Part shown: in pieces, positions 35,473-44,251 of the stretch
Layout of the letters: each line of letters starts with the position of its first letter
Position numbering within the stretch: the first letter of the stretch is position 1
From: CAWCQC01 sp963819905
GTDB lineage: Bacteria; Actinomycetota; Thermoleophilia; Gaiellales; Gaiellaceae
NCBI GenBank assembly: GCA_963819905.1
Contig: CAWFXP010000005.1
Coordinates: 241,806 to 305,805 of the forward strand
DNA length: 64,000 bases
Direction: 5' to 3'
Notes under the pieces: model-generated
What the model was told of the DNA's origin: nothing
Seen by the model: the letters and a program-made list of their open reading frames with translations, nothing else
Databases searched by the model: none
Position numbers and translations under genes: made by a program

Positions 35473-35667
35473 TTAGTCGGGCGGCGTTGGAACGTCCGGG
35501 CCCGGCTCCGGCACGGGCGGGCCGGGGTCGGGCTCGGGCAGCGGCGGGCCGGGCGACGGCGGCGGCGCGGGAGGCGCCGGATCGGGAACCGGCGGTCCGC
35601 CGGGGTCCGGCGCCGGGGTGGGCGGGCTCGGATCCGGCGCCGGCACGGGTGTCGGGGTAGTGGACAT
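35473..35667 (-). CDS. Very short proline-rich low-complexity frame (doubtful gene)
   Basis: This 64-residue frame from ATG 35667 is almost entirely Pro, Asp, Glu and Gly (PDPGGPPVPDPAP, PEPDPGPP), without hydrophobic parts. Proline-rich low-complexity tails occur in wall-associated proteins, but no SD or signal peptide precedes this one. It could be a short wall-linker protein or chance coding in a C-rich stretch. It lies just upstream of the L,D-transpeptidase, which makes the first reading conceivable. Confidence 0.3.
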   Translation of the reverse strand: MSTTPTPVPAPDPSPPTPAPDPGGPPVPDPAPPAPPPSPGPPLPEPDPGPPVPEPGPDVPTPPD

Positions 35668-35708
35668 CGTGTGGCGGTACCCGTCCCGCGTCGTTCCGAA
35701 ACGGTCGG

Positions 35709-35981
35709 TTAGCCCGCTTCGATGTAGGCCGTGAGGGGAGGAACGACGCCGTGCTCCTCCATGAGGGCCAAGACCTCGGGCGGCGGTGCGGCCAGCAACG
35801 CCCGAATGGAATCGACGTCGTCGGTGTCGAACGTGATCGCGATGTTGTTGCTCCCGTCCTCCGCGACGAAGTCGGTCACGTTGCGGCCGGAGGCCGACTC
35901 GATGGCTGCAGCACGGCCTCCTTTGCCTTTGAGCCAGCGGTCGACGTCGACGACGCCGTGGGTGACGACGATCTTCGGCAT
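35709..35981 (-). CDS. Small soluble protein of unknown function
   Basis: A 90-residue protein beginning MPKIVVTHGVVDVDRWLKG with a good SD (AAAGGAAG, 6 nt before ATG). Its pattern, strand-helix-strand (GRNVTDFVAEDGSNNIAITFDTDD then VDSIRALLAAPPPEVLALMEEHG), looks like a small dimeric alpha+beta (ferredoxin-like) fold of the Dabb/EthD kind, but I cannot name a family. It seems to have its own promoter. Confidence 0.65.
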   Translation of the reverse strand: MPKIVVTHGVVDVDRWLKGKGGRAAAIESASGRNVTDFVAEDGSNNIAITFDTDDVDSIRALLAAPPPEVLALMEEHGVVPPLTAYIEAG

Positions 35982-36093
35982 GGTGACTTCCTTTCCATGG
36001 TGGGTGGCGCTGGACGATTCGAGCGGCGAGGGCTACACCCTAGACGACGTGCCGCGGATCCAGCACACGCCCCGCGGGTCGCCGTGTCGTGAA
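35982..36093. other. Non-coding gap upstream of the small protein gene
   Basis: This 112-bp stretch holds the SD and presumably the promoter of the 35.98-kb gene. I see no repeat, terminator or RNA gene in it. A degraded coding remnant begins directly to the right. Confidence 0.4.
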
Positions 36094-36491
36094 TCAGGGC
36101 TCCGGGACGCGAGCATGCACGGCGGTGAACGCGATCTCGGCCCAGAGCGAGACGCCGTTGAAGACCGCGGTCTCGGCAACGCCATCGATCTCCTCGAGCC
36201 CGGGCGCCGACAATCGGGGCCAGGGAACGACCGATGTGGTAGTCGATCCCCTGCGTCCGCGACCAGTCGAGCCCGCCCTCCCGACATCCTCGCCGGCCTG
36301 TCGCACCGGGAAGCTTCGATCTCGTCACTGCCCGCGCCGTACTCCACCATGTCGGGGATCCATACAGACACTGCAGGCGGCGAAGACTCATCGGCCCCGT
36401 ACTCATCGAGCGGTCGAACCTCCGCCGTTGTGCTTGAGGTCGGCCACGGCGACGGAGCCGCGTCAGACGAGAGAAAGGCTCGGAGCGGCAT
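36094..36491 (-). pseudogene. Possible degraded reading frame, divergent from the cupin gene
   Basis: ATG 36491 has an excellent SD (GGGAGGAG, 4 nt before it) and opens MPLRAFLSSD, but coding-like text jumps between frames. One frame carries AVSVWIPDMVEYGAGSDEIEAS; another ends LEEIDGVAETAVFNGVSLWAEI followed by a stop at 36094. I cannot identify the parent family. A frameshifted remnant is more likely than a functional gene. The strong SD and divergent placement against the cupin gene argue that a real gene once stood here. Confidence 0.3.
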
Positions 36492-36528
36492 GATCTCCTC
36501 CCAACACCGAGCGAGACGGAGGAATCGG

Positions 36529-36999
36529 ATGCGCCGCTTGAACTTCCTGGAAGACGAGTCCTGGGATGAAGTGCACGACCAAGAGCGGATACGCGTCCGT
36601 TGGTTTGGACACCCGCTAGGGACAGACATGCTCGGCGCGTCTCTGACAGAGCTTCTGCCTGGATCGCCGGGATATCAGCTGCACATGCATTACGGATGTG
36701 AGGAGATGTTCTTCATCCTCAACGGGACGCCGACCGTCCGCACTCCGAAGGGCGAGGAGCAGCTTTCGCCCGGAGACGTCGTCTACTTCCCCGAGGGGCC
36801 GGACGGGCTGCACACGTTCTCAAACCCGACGGACGAGCCGGTACGGCTGCTCGGCATCTCGACCAAGCGGTTTCCCGACATCGTGGCCTATCCGGAGCAG
36901 GGGGTTGCCTGGGTGGCTACGCGTCATCCCGAACGCCCAGTGCCAGAGGGCGGCGACGAAGGAGTGATCGCCCTCTTCGACTTGCCTCGCGGCGACTGA
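36529..36999 (+). CDS. Cupin-domain protein
   Basis: ATG 36529 has the SD ACGGAGGA 6 nt upstream. The 156-residue product has a single cupin: metal ligands in QLHMHYGCEEMFFILNG (HxHx4E-like) and the later His of DGLHTFSNPTDEPVRLLGIS. The VYFPEGP segment between them is the usual GD-type turn. Small cupins of this shape bind Fe, Mn or Ni and may act as dioxygenases, isomerases or ligand sensors. Which one applies here is not visible. It faces the homocysteine-methyltransferase-like gene at the edge of the catabolic island. Confidence 0.85.
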   Translation: MRRLNFLEDESWDEVHDQERIRVRWFGHPLGTDMLGASLTELLPGSPGYQLHMHYGCEEMFFILNGTPTVRTPKGEEQLSPGDVVYFPEGPDGLHTFSNPTDEPVRLLGISTKRFPDIVAYPEQGVAWVATRHPERPVPEGGDEGVIALFDLPRGD

Positions 37000-37115
37000 T
37001 GCCCGCTCTGGCTCGCTCCCTCGCGCATGCAACCTCCATGAAGGACGGGTGGGACGCCGACGATGACATCCGAAGCGTTGCGCTACGTCGATGCGTGCCT
37101 ATGGCGGCGTGAACG

Positions 37116-38189
37116 TTATCCCGGACGCGTGCTTGACCGCGCCGAACCCGGGTCGACCACGTTCTTACCGATGCTCTTGTACTCCTCCGGAATCGTCTCG
37201 ACCGTGCCGAGGAGTGCATGCTTGGACATGTCCGCCGAGTAGCGGCTAGCGGGCGTAACACGGCCCAATGCCTCACTGAGCGCCCGCACGGTGTGCGGAC
37301 CGGCTCCGCAGCAAAGGCCGAGGTAGTGAATACCAAGGCCGAGCGCTTCGCGTCCGAAGTCGGCGATCTCGCGGCGGTTGCAGAGGAGCGGATCGAGGTT
37401 GACGGGGAACGGCCGCTCCTCGTGTGAGGTCGGATAACCGTGATCCGTGAGGTTGAAGAAGGTGGGCTCCGCGTCCGTCGTTCGGTAGGGAACGGGTAGG
37501 GCGGCCACGTGACACGAGACTGCCTCCCGGATCCGTCGCAACAGCGGGAGCATCGTCCGAGGGCCGCGCAAGCAGTTCAGCCCGACCACATCCGCTCCGG
37601 CCTGCTCGAGGCGCATACACGCGTCCTCGGGCGACCAGCCCTCCATCGTTGCTCCATCACCGAAGAGTGCAAGCGTCACGACCGTCGGAAGGCCGGCCTG
37701 TTGAACGCGCTCGAGCGCTATCAGCGCCTCCTCGCCATACATGAAGGTCTCTGCGATGACAAAATCGACCCCGGCCTCGGCCGCCCACGTGATCTGCTCG
37801 TCGAACATCGAACGCACTGCGTCGTGCGTACGCAGGTCGTCCGGGACGTAGACGTTCGTGTTGCAGATGTCACCTGCGAGCAGCGACCCGGCTTCCACTG
37901 CGACCTGCTTGGCCAACTCCAGAGCCTGTCGGTTGAGAGCCTCGAGATCGTTCTCCCTGCCGATCACGCGAAGCTTCTCGCGATGCGCGTAGTACGTGAA
38001 TGCCTCGACGACGTCCGAGCCCGCGTGGACGAAGTCGCGATGGAGCTGTTGGACGGCCTCAGGGTGCTCGAGGACGACTTCGGGAACAAACGCGCCCGCC
38101 TGGAGGTAGCCGCGCCTTTCGAGCTCGAAGAGATATCCCTCAGCGCAAACGATGCCACCGGCGCCGAGCCGGTCGAGAAGAGCGGACAT
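37116..38189 (-). CDS. Homocysteine S-methyltransferase-family protein (BHMT-like)
   Basis: From ATG 38189 the product has 357 residues and the TIM-barrel layout of betaine/S-methylmethionine-homocysteine methyltransferases. The zinc Cys set appears as VGLNCLRGP (first Cys) and LGLCCGAGP (Cys pair). FIAETFMYGEEAL-like and GDICNTNVY strands fit the family. It should transfer methyl groups to homocysteine or a related thiol. A probable MttB (methylamine methyltransferase) remnant lies 1.4 kb to its right, so this may belong to a quaternary-amine demethylation cluster. Note the GLCC variation from the common GGCC. Confidence 0.85.
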   Translation of the reverse strand: MSALLDRLGAGGIVCAEGYLFELERRGYLQAGAFVPEVVLEHPEAVQQLHRDFVHAGSDVVEAFTYYAHREKLRVIGRENDLEALNRQALELAKQVAVEAGSLLAGDICNTNVYVPDDLRTHDAVRSMFDEQITWAAEAGVDFVIAETFMYGEEALIALERVQQAGLPTVVTLALFGDGATMEGWSPEDACMRLEQAGADVVGLNCLRGPRTMLPLLRRIREAVSCHVAALPVPYRTTDAEPTFFNLTDHGYPTSHEERPFPVNLDPLLCNRREIADFGREALGLGIHYLGLCCGAGPHTVRALSEALGRVTPASRYSADMSKHALLGTVETIPEEYKSIGKNVVDPGSARSSTRPG

Positions 38190-38288
38190 CTCCGAGACGA
38201 TACAGCGACTTGGCTGGAGGCGTCTCCCGGCGGCAGTTCCGAGCCGCACCGCTCGATGACACGTCAGACGGAGTACAGTGGGACTCTC

Positions 38289-39638
38289 GTGGTCGAACGG
38301 CGAGACGTCGTCATCGTCGGCGGAGGCATCGCCGGTCTAACGGCCGCTCTTCATCTTCGGGATCTCTCCCCGCTCCTCTTCGAGTCCGAGGGGCGAGTCG
38401 GCGGCCGAATTCTCTCGAGCCGGCGCGGCGATCTGGCACTCAGCGTCGGCGCCCACATGTTTCCTCCCCCGGACTCAGTGGTGGGCCGCATGGTCGCCGA
38501 GTTCGGCCTCGAAGTGATGCCCATCACCGGTTCGATGCTGAACGTCTACTACCGAGGAAAGCTGGTTCGCGATACCCGACCCGAACTCTTCCCGTTCGCC
38601 CTGCCGCTCTCGTTGCGAGGGCGGATCTCGTTCGCGCGGGCCGGGCTACGACTCAAGCGCGACGCGGACCGCTACATGAAGCTGATCGAGCCTCGGCCCG
38701 GCGACACGGACGCCGCTATACGGTTTCGCGCGCTCCGTCACCGCGGTGACGAGAGCTTCGCCCAGTTCCTCGGTCCCCTCAGCCCGGAGGCATCCGAGAT
38801 CTACCGGGCGATCGCGAACCGTTCTGTCGCAGAGCCCGGCGAGATCTCGCAGTCGGCGATGGCTGCCCTTTTCGGGCATGTCTGGGATACGGGCGACCTC
38901 GGCCGCAACATGCGTGGAGGCTCCGGCAGGCTGCCGGAGGCGCTGGGCGCGTCTCTCGGAGAGTTCGTTCGCCTGCGGGCAGCGGTGCAGGACGTCCGGC
39001 TACACGACAGCGGAATCTCGGTGCGGTACGAGGGAGACGGCGGCGCCGGCGAGGTACGCGCGCGGGCCGCGATCCTCGCGATTCCGGCGCCTTTGATCCC
39101 GTCGATCGCCCCTGACCTCCCGAGCGAGACCCTCGACGCCGTGACGTCCGTGACGTTCGGCCCGATGGTGGTTCTCAGCATCCTGACCGGCGAGTCCGAG
39201 CCGATGCCCTGGGACGACCTCTATTCGATCCTTACGCCGGACAGGAGCTTCAACATGTTCTTCAACCACGCGAACTTCCTGCGCTCGGCATCAGCTCCGA
39301 AGCAGGGAAGCGTGCTGATGGTCTACGCCGGCGGCGGCAGAGGTCGAGCCCTGCTTGATCTCGACGAGGACGCCATCCGCGACCGTTTCCTCCAGGATCT
39401 CGACGACCTCTTTCCCCAGGTGCGAGGGCTGATCGTCGAGACAATGGTGCGGAAATGGACGCACGCTGGACCATTCGCCGCCCCGGGGCGCTGGCGCGCC
39501 CAGCAGGCACTCGAACGCGGGGTCGGTGGGCGGCTCTTCTTCGCCGGCGATTGGGTCAGCGAGTTCGTCTCGATGGAGACCGCAGCCCGCACCGGGATCG
39601 ACGCCGCGGTTGCCGTGCGGAACACGCTGAACGGTTAG
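38289..39638 (+). CDS. FAD-dependent amine oxidase / protoporphyrinogen oxidase-like enzyme
   Basis: I take GTG 38289 as start; it gives VVERRDVVIVGGGIAGLTAA with the FAD GxGxxG motif at once. TACAGT ends 9 nt upstream as a possible -10 for a leaderless message. ATG 38256 is the alternative. The 449-residue protein has LLFESEGRVGGRI, the FAD-phosphate GGR loop, and ends with LFFAGDWVSEFVSMETAARTGIDAA, the second FAD site. It is paralogous to the flavoenzyme at 40.7-42.1 kb (shared SFNMxFNxANxLR). Both may oxidise an amine or a ring carbon in the same pathway. Confidence 0.85.
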   Translation: MVERRDVVIVGGGIAGLTAALHLRDLSPLLFESEGRVGGRILSSRRGDLALSVGAHMFPPPDSVVGRMVAEFGLEVMPITGSMLNVYYRGKLVRDTRPELFPFALPLSLRGRISFARAGLRLKRDADRYMKLIEPRPGDTDAAIRFRALRHRGDESFAQFLGPLSPEASEIYRAIANRSVAEPGEISQSAMAALFGHVWDTGDLGRNMRGGSGRLPEALGASLGEFVRLRAAVQDVRLHDSGISVRYEGDGGAGEVRARAAILAIPAPLIPSIAPDLPSETLDAVTSVTFGPMVVLSILTGESEPMPWDDLYSILTPDRSFNMFFNHANFLRSASAPKQGSVLMVYAGGGRGRALLDLDEDAIRDRFLQDLDDLFPQVRGLIVETMVRKWTHAGPFAAPGRWRAQQALERGVGGRLFFAGDWVSEFVSMETAARTGIDAAVAVRNTLNG

Positions 39639-39817
39639 CCCTGCGCCTCGATCTCGGCACGGCGGTGCGCGACGAACGTCGCTCCGAGAGCGCGCGCGCG
39701 GAGTCGGCTCGATACTCGACGCCGATCTCGGAGATCGAGCCGCCGCCAGCCTCGCTCGAGCACATCCATTGCCTCCTCCGAAAGAACCTCGTACCGGGGC
39801 CTGCGATTGGCGAACAT
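39635..39817 (-). pseudogene. Remnant of MttB-family (trimethylamine methyltransferase-like) gene
   Basis: A 60-codon frame reads MFANRRPRYEVLSEEAMDVL then ERGWRRL, the characteristic N-terminus of MttB-like corrinoid methyltransferases. One base further along the frame continues ISEIGVEYRADSARAL, again family-like, so a single frameshift sits near 39740. The last residues, FVAHRRAEIEAQG, resemble the family's C-terminal tail, which would mean a large internal deletion. The remnant overlaps the stop of the flavoenzyme gene. Real MttB proteins have about 500 residues, so this is not functional. Confidence 0.55.
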
Positions 39818-39842
39818 CGGCGGGCGTCTACCGTATCAACGC

Positions 39843-40712
39843 ATGCGAGCCGGTCTGTCGCGGGAGCACCTCGTTCCAACCACCGACGGCCGAGAGCTCT
39901 GGGTGCTCGACCGGGGAGATCCGGATGGCCATCCCGTGGTCGCGCAGCACGGGACGCCGAGCTGCCGGCTGTCCTCGATCGGGACCGACGAGGATCGCCG
40001 GAAGCTCGGGATCCGCCTCGTCACCTACGACCGACCCGGGTGCGGCCGGTCCAGCCCACGCCCCGGGCGATCTGTCGCCGATGCAGCCGAGGACGTCAGC
40101 ACCATCGCCGATGCCCTCGGGCTCGGACGCTTCCCCATCTGCGGCTGGTCGGGCGGCGGACCGCACGCGCTGGCGTGTGCGGCGCTGCTCTCCGACCGGG
40201 TGACGCGAGTTCTCACCATAGGCAGCGTCGCTCCCGGAGACGATCCTGCGTTCGATTTCGTCCTCGGCATGCCCGAGGCGAGCGTGATCGAGTTTCGCGC
40301 CGCCATGGCCGGCCGGAATGCGCTGGCGGCCGTGGTCGAGCCGCATCTCGACGACGACGACGTGCTCGGCGACTGGCTGGATGCCCTGCCGCTCTCTGAC
40401 CGGACCGTCCTCGGCCGTCCAGGAACTGCAGCGCTCGAAGAGCAGATCTGGCACGAGAGCTGCCGGAACGGCTCCGGGGGCTGGCTCGACGACGACCTCG
40501 CGTTCGTCACTCCCTGGGGCTTCTCGCTCGACTCGATCTCCCTTCCCGTCTGGCTCTGGCACGGCGTCGACGACGTCATCGTTCCCACGGCCCATGCTCG
40601 CTACCTGGTCGAGCACATCCCGCAGGCCCGCCTCGAACTCGTGCCCGGCGCCGGCCACTGGCTCGACGACCACCACCGCAGGATGCTCGTCTATCTCGCC
40701 GGCTCGGACTGA
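39843..40712 (+). CDS. Alpha/beta hydrolase
   Basis: ATG 39843 gives 289 residues. TACCGT 8 nt upstream could be the -10 of a leaderless promoter. The canonical fold shows HGTPSCRL at the oxyanion loop, nucleophile in ICGWSGGGPHAL, LWHGVDDVIVPT with the acid Asp, and the His of VPGAGHWLDDHH. It is paralogous to the hydrolase at 60.0-60.9 kb (shared HGTPSCRL and DRPGxG). Its last 22 bp overlap the convergent FAD gene. An ester, amide or C-C bond of the island's substrate is the likely target. Confidence 0.88.
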   Translation: MRAGLSREHLVPTTDGRELWVLDRGDPDGHPVVAQHGTPSCRLSSIGTDEDRRKLGIRLVTYDRPGCGRSSPRPGRSVADAAEDVSTIADALGLGRFPICGWSGGGPHALACAALLSDRVTRVLTIGSVAPGDDPAFDFVLGMPEASVIEFRAAMAGRNALAAVVEPHLDDDDVLGDWLDALPLSDRTVLGRPGTAALEEQIWHESCRNGSGGWLDDDLAFVTPWGFSLDSISLPVWLWHGVDDVIVPTAHARYLVEHIPQARLELVPGAGHWLDDHHRRMLVYLAGSD

Positions 40713-42082
40713 GCCGTAGCTCGCTCGACCACCGCCCTGGCGGCGCGGCCGGCCTCTTCGCCGGTCGCCGCGGCGGACTCCGTGTACCACGTGCCCAGGT
40801 AGTCACCTGCGAGGAAGACGTTGCCGCGTCCAAGCGGCCGCTCGAGCGCGGCCTGCAGTACCTGACGGCCAGGCCGTGGGTACGGAAGCGCGCACACCCA
40901 GCGCTGGATGACGGTTTCCTCGACGATCCCCCGGGTCTCGGGGTAGAGATCGTGCAGGTCGGCGAGAAACGTGGCCGTGATCTCGGCGTCGGTTCGCTCG
41001 AGCAGGCGCCTGGCGCCGTCTGCGGTCGCGTAGACCATCAGGCTCCCCCCGGGCCGGCGAGGCGAACCGGGCTCCCGGAGGACGTTCGCGATGTTGAAGA
41101 GCATGTTGAACGACCGCCTCGGGGTCGCAAGAGCATAGATCGGGTCCCAGGGCATGGCGCCGCCCTCGCCGGTGCGGATCGCCATGACGAGGTACGGACC
41201 GTACGGAATCGACGCGAGCGCCTCGGCGGTGTTCGCCGGGAGATCGGCGACGATCCGCCCCGCCTCGTGGGCCGGCGTCGCCACGATACACGCGTGCGCC
41301 CGGACCTCCTCTTCGCGCCCCTGACGCACGTAGCGGATCAGGACCCCGCCCGCGTCCGCGACGACCTCCTCGACCACCGCCCCGGTCACCAGACGCCCGG
41401 CCAAAAGCCGCGCGACCGCCGCCGGCAGCTCGCCCGAGCCGCCGACGATGTTCCGCGATAGCCCCTTTCCCTTGCTCCAGACGAGAGCGAAGAACCCCAC
41501 GCCGCACCCGGCCGAGAGATCGTCCGGCTCCGCCGCCGATCGGTTGACGGTGGCGCGAAACGAGTCCGCGACCTCGGGTTCGACTTTGCCGAGAAACGAG
41601 CCGAAGGTGCGGTCGTCGCGGTAGCCGAGGACCCGGGACCGGACGTCCTTTACGGTCTCCCCGGGCCGCGTCTCCGATAGGCGGTGGTATTCGGCTACCG
41701 CCCGCCTCAGCTTGAGCCCGGCGGTTATGAACGATAGTCGGGCTGCCGTCGAAATCGGAAGCCGGAATGGATACGTTTCAACCGCGCCGCTCGCCAAGAT
41801 CCGCCCGTTCAGCGCAATTGCGGCGAGGCGACCCGGGACCGGCCGGGCGTCCACGCCCGCCGCGGTGATCAGCCGCCCGACGGCGGAGTCGGGGCCGCTG
41901 AAGACGTGCGCGCCGAAGTTCAGCCAGTAGCCGTCGCGGGGCTCCGACTTGATCCTCCCACCCACCCGGTCGGCTGCCTCGAGCACAAGGATGTCGCGCT
42001 CGCGGATCTCCCAGGCAGCGGAGAGGCCGGCGATCCCCGCGCCGACGACAACCACGTCGTGGGTTCGTGGCGTCGCAGACAT
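40691..42082 (-). CDS. FAD-dependent amine oxidase-like enzyme, paralogue of the 38.3-kb gene
   Basis: The start is ATG 42082, opening MSATPRTHDVVVVGAGIAGL. A TAGACT -10 (42088-42093 on the minus strand) lies 5 nt before it, so the mRNA may be leaderless. The 463-residue protein has LVLEAADRVGGRI, SFNMLFNIANVLREPG and the closing FAD motif VFLAGDYLGTWYTESAAATGEEAGRAA. It shares the order and several motifs with the 38.3-kb enzyme, so the two arose by duplication. The upstream part of the longer frame is shadow. It converges on the hydrolase gene with a 22-bp overlap. Confidence 0.85.
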   Translation of the reverse strand: MSATPRTHDVVVVGAGIAGLSAAWEIRERDILVLEAADRVGGRIKSEPRDGYWLNFGAHVFSGPDSAVGRLITAAGVDARPVPGRLAAIALNGRILASGAVETYPFRLPISTAARLSFITAGLKLRRAVAEYHRLSETRPGETVKDVRSRVLGYRDDRTFGSFLGKVEPEVADSFRATVNRSAAEPDDLSAGCGVGFFALVWSKGKGLSRNIVGGSGELPAAVARLLAGRLVTGAVVEEVVADAGGVLIRYVRQGREEEVRAHACIVATPAHEAGRIVADLPANTAEALASIPYGPYLVMAIRTGEGGAMPWDPIYALATPRRSFNMLFNIANVLREPGSPRRPGGSLMVYATADGARRLLERTDAEITATFLADLHDLYPETRGIVEETVIQRWVCALPYPRPGRQVLQAALERPLGRGNVFLAGDYLGTWYTESAAATGEEAGRAARAVVERATAQSEPAR

Positions 42083-42087
42083 GGCGC

Positions 42088-42093
42088 AGTCTA
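42088..42093 (-). promoter_or_regulatory. Probable leaderless -10 of the second FAD gene
   Basis: TAGACT (minus strand) lies 5 nt before ATG 42082, with no SD between. The position matches the TATACT promoter at 5435, which supports leaderless transcription as a habit of this genome. I see no clear -35. Confidence 0.45.
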
Positions 42094-42249
42094 GTCCGCT
42101 ATCCCTGGCACCACCCCGCCGCCCGCGTAGTCGATCCTGATTCGGCCATCGGCGGCCGGTGTCTTGCTCATCTCGTCTCCTCACTCCAACGGAACGTTCT
42201 AAGGTGCTGCCCATATCGGACTTCGGTCGAGACGGCGGAGGTGAGGGGC

Positions 42250-44247
42250 GTGAGACGAGCCGACGAAGTGAAGGTCGACAAGAACGTGCTGATCCCGATG
42301 CGGGACGGCATCCGGCTGGCGGCGGACCTCTATCTGCCCGATCCCAGTCCGGACGAGCCGCTGCCCGTGGTGATGGAGTACATCCCCTACCGCAAGGACG
42401 AGGTACCGCCGGGAAGCCGCTTCTACGAGTACCTCCCGCGGCAGGGCTACATCGTGGCCCGGGTCGACATCCGGGGCACCGGGGGCTCGGAGGGCATCAA
42501 CACGGACGAATACGTCGAGCAGGAACAGCTGGACGGCTACGACGCGATCGAGTGGCTCGCCGCTCAGCCGTTCTGCGACGGCCACGTCAACCAGATGGGG
42601 ATCTCGTACGGCGGCTTCACCTCGCTCCAGGTCGCGACCCATCAGCCGCCGCATCTGACCAGCATCGTCCCCATGTACTTCACGGACGACCGCTACACGG
42701 ACGACTGCCACTACCGCGGCGGCCACCTGAGGAAGTACTACGACATCGGCCACTACGGCAACTTCATGATCGCCTACAACGCGCTACCGCCCTACCCAGA
42801 GTGGTCAGGCGCCGACTGGGCGACCATCTGGGAAGAGCACATCGCCCGAAACGAGCCATACCTGCTCAACTGGCTGAAGCATCAGACCAACGGGCCCTAC
42901 TGGCGGCACGGCTCCGTCCGTGACGTCGCCGATCGCATCACGTGTCCCGTCTTCATGATCGGGGGCTGGAGAGACGGCTACCCGAATCCGCCGCTCCGTC
43001 TCTACCAGGCCCTGACGGCGCCGAAGAAGGTACTGATCGGGCCCTGGAACCACGCCGTCCCCGACGTTGCGATCCCAGGACCCCGGATCGACTATCTCCA
43101 CGAGGTGGTCCGCTGGCTCGACCACTGGTGCAAAGGCAGGGAGACCGGGGTCATGGACGAGCCGCCGGTCGTCTTCTACATGCAACATCCGGAGCCGCCG
43201 ATCGTCGACCGTCTCGAGGCAGCGGGCGAGTGGAGGGCTGAGACGGGCTGGCCCCCTCCGGGGTCCGGCGAGCGCACGCTGCACTTGGCGGCCGGCGGAC
43301 TACTCGCCGACGAGCCCGCGGACGACGGAGCCGACACGTTCGAGTACGTCCCCACCGTCGGCGTCACCGGCGGTCTCTGGTCAGGGGGTCTCCAGTTCGG
43401 GCTCCCGGCCGATCAGCGTCCCGACGAGGCGTTCTCCCTCGTCTACACGTCGGCACCCCTCGAAGAAGACCTACACGTCGCAGGCCGTCCCATGGCGATC
43501 CTCCACGTGGCCACAACGGCGTCCGTGATCGGCTTCGCCGCGAGCCTCTCCGACGTCGCGCCGGACGGCGCCTCGCACCTCGTTGCAAAGGGCATGCTCA
43601 ATGCGACGAGACGGAACTCGCTCACGGACCCGGAGCCGCTGACACCTGGAGAGGTGTATGAGCTCGAAATCGAGATCGACACGACCGCCTGGCGGTTTTC
43701 CCGAAGCCACAGGATCAGGCTCGCCGTCGCCAGCGCCGACTGGCCGAACGTGTGGCCGACACCTGAGCAGGCTACGAACACCGCTCACCGCGGGGGAGCG
43801 ACGCCGTCGCGGCTCGTGCTGCCAACGGTTCCGGCCGATGGGAGCGCCTCGCCGCCGGAGTTCCTCCCGTCCCCCGTGAGCATGCAACGCCATTCGGAGC
43901 GGGTCACGCCTCCTGTGTGGGAGGCTGTCCAGGACGTGCTGCGCGGGCGCGCTCAGGTTCGGATCCGCGAGGCTCACGACGACCGGATCAACGACACGAC
44001 GACCGTCCGACGAGAGTACTCGCTCGTGGCCGATTGCGATCCACGTGACCCCGCATCGGCGAGTGCCCACGGGCGTCACCTGAGTCGGATCACGCGACCG
44101 ACGACGATCACCGAGGGCAGCTCCGACGTGCACGTCCAGGCGACCGCCACTCACTTCCACGTCACGATCGACCTCGAGCTCCGCGTGAACGGGACGCCCC
44201 ATCACGCCAAGCGGTGGCTCGAATCGGTGCCGCGGGTGATGCTCTAG
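42250..44247 (+). CDS. CocE/NonD-type hydrolase 1 (X-Pro dipeptidyl-peptidase S15-like)
   Basis: GTG 42250 follows GGAGGTGAGG and gives 665 residues. The CocE-family plan is complete: an alpha/beta-hydrolase part with MEYIPYRKDE, nucleophile Ser119 in MGISYGGFTS, acid in GGWRDGYP, and His in IGPWNHA. The C-terminal galactose-binding-like jelly roll (MAILHVATTASVIGFAASLSDVAPDG) follows. Known relatives cleave cocaine-like esters, beta-lactam ester prodrugs and X-Pro peptides. It is the most divergent of the four copies here. The next CocE gene begins 4 bp after its stop. Confidence 0.93.
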   Translation: MRRADEVKVDKNVLIPMRDGIRLAADLYLPDPSPDEPLPVVMEYIPYRKDEVPPGSRFYEYLPRQGYIVARVDIRGTGGSEGINTDEYVEQEQLDGYDAIEWLAAQPFCDGHVNQMGISYGGFTSLQVATHQPPHLTSIVPMYFTDDRYTDDCHYRGGHLRKYYDIGHYGNFMIAYNALPPYPEWSGADWATIWEEHIARNEPYLLNWLKHQTNGPYWRHGSVRDVADRITCPVFMIGGWRDGYPNPPLRLYQALTAPKKVLIGPWNHAVPDVAIPGPRIDYLHEVVRWLDHWCKGRETGVMDEPPVVFYMQHPEPPIVDRLEAAGEWRAETGWPPPGSGERTLHLAAGGLLADEPADDGADTFEYVPTVGVTGGLWSGGLQFGLPADQRPDEAFSLVYTSAPLEEDLHVAGRPMAILHVATTASVIGFAASLSDVAPDGASHLVAKGMLNATRRNSLTDPEPLTPGEVYELEIEIDTTAWRFSRSHRIRLAVASADWPNVWPTPEQATNTAHRGGATPSRLVLPTVPADGSASPPEFLPSPVSMQRHSERVTPPVWEAVQDVLRGRAQVRIREAHDDRINDTTTVRREYSLVADCDPRDPASASAHGRHLSRITRPTTITEGSSDVHVQATATHFHVTIDLELRVNGTPHHAKRWLESVPRVML

Positions 44248-44251
44248 ACTC

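Noticed and set aside
37509..38288. N-terminal part of the frame leading into the first FAD enzyme
   Set aside because: It is antisense to the homocysteine-methyltransferase-like gene. The FAD motif begins right after GTG 38289.
42191..42200. GGAACGTTCT as a second LexA box upstream of CocE 1
   Set aside because: It lacks the four-base spacer between GAAC and GTTC required for LexA; an 8-bp palindrome of this kind occurs by chance.
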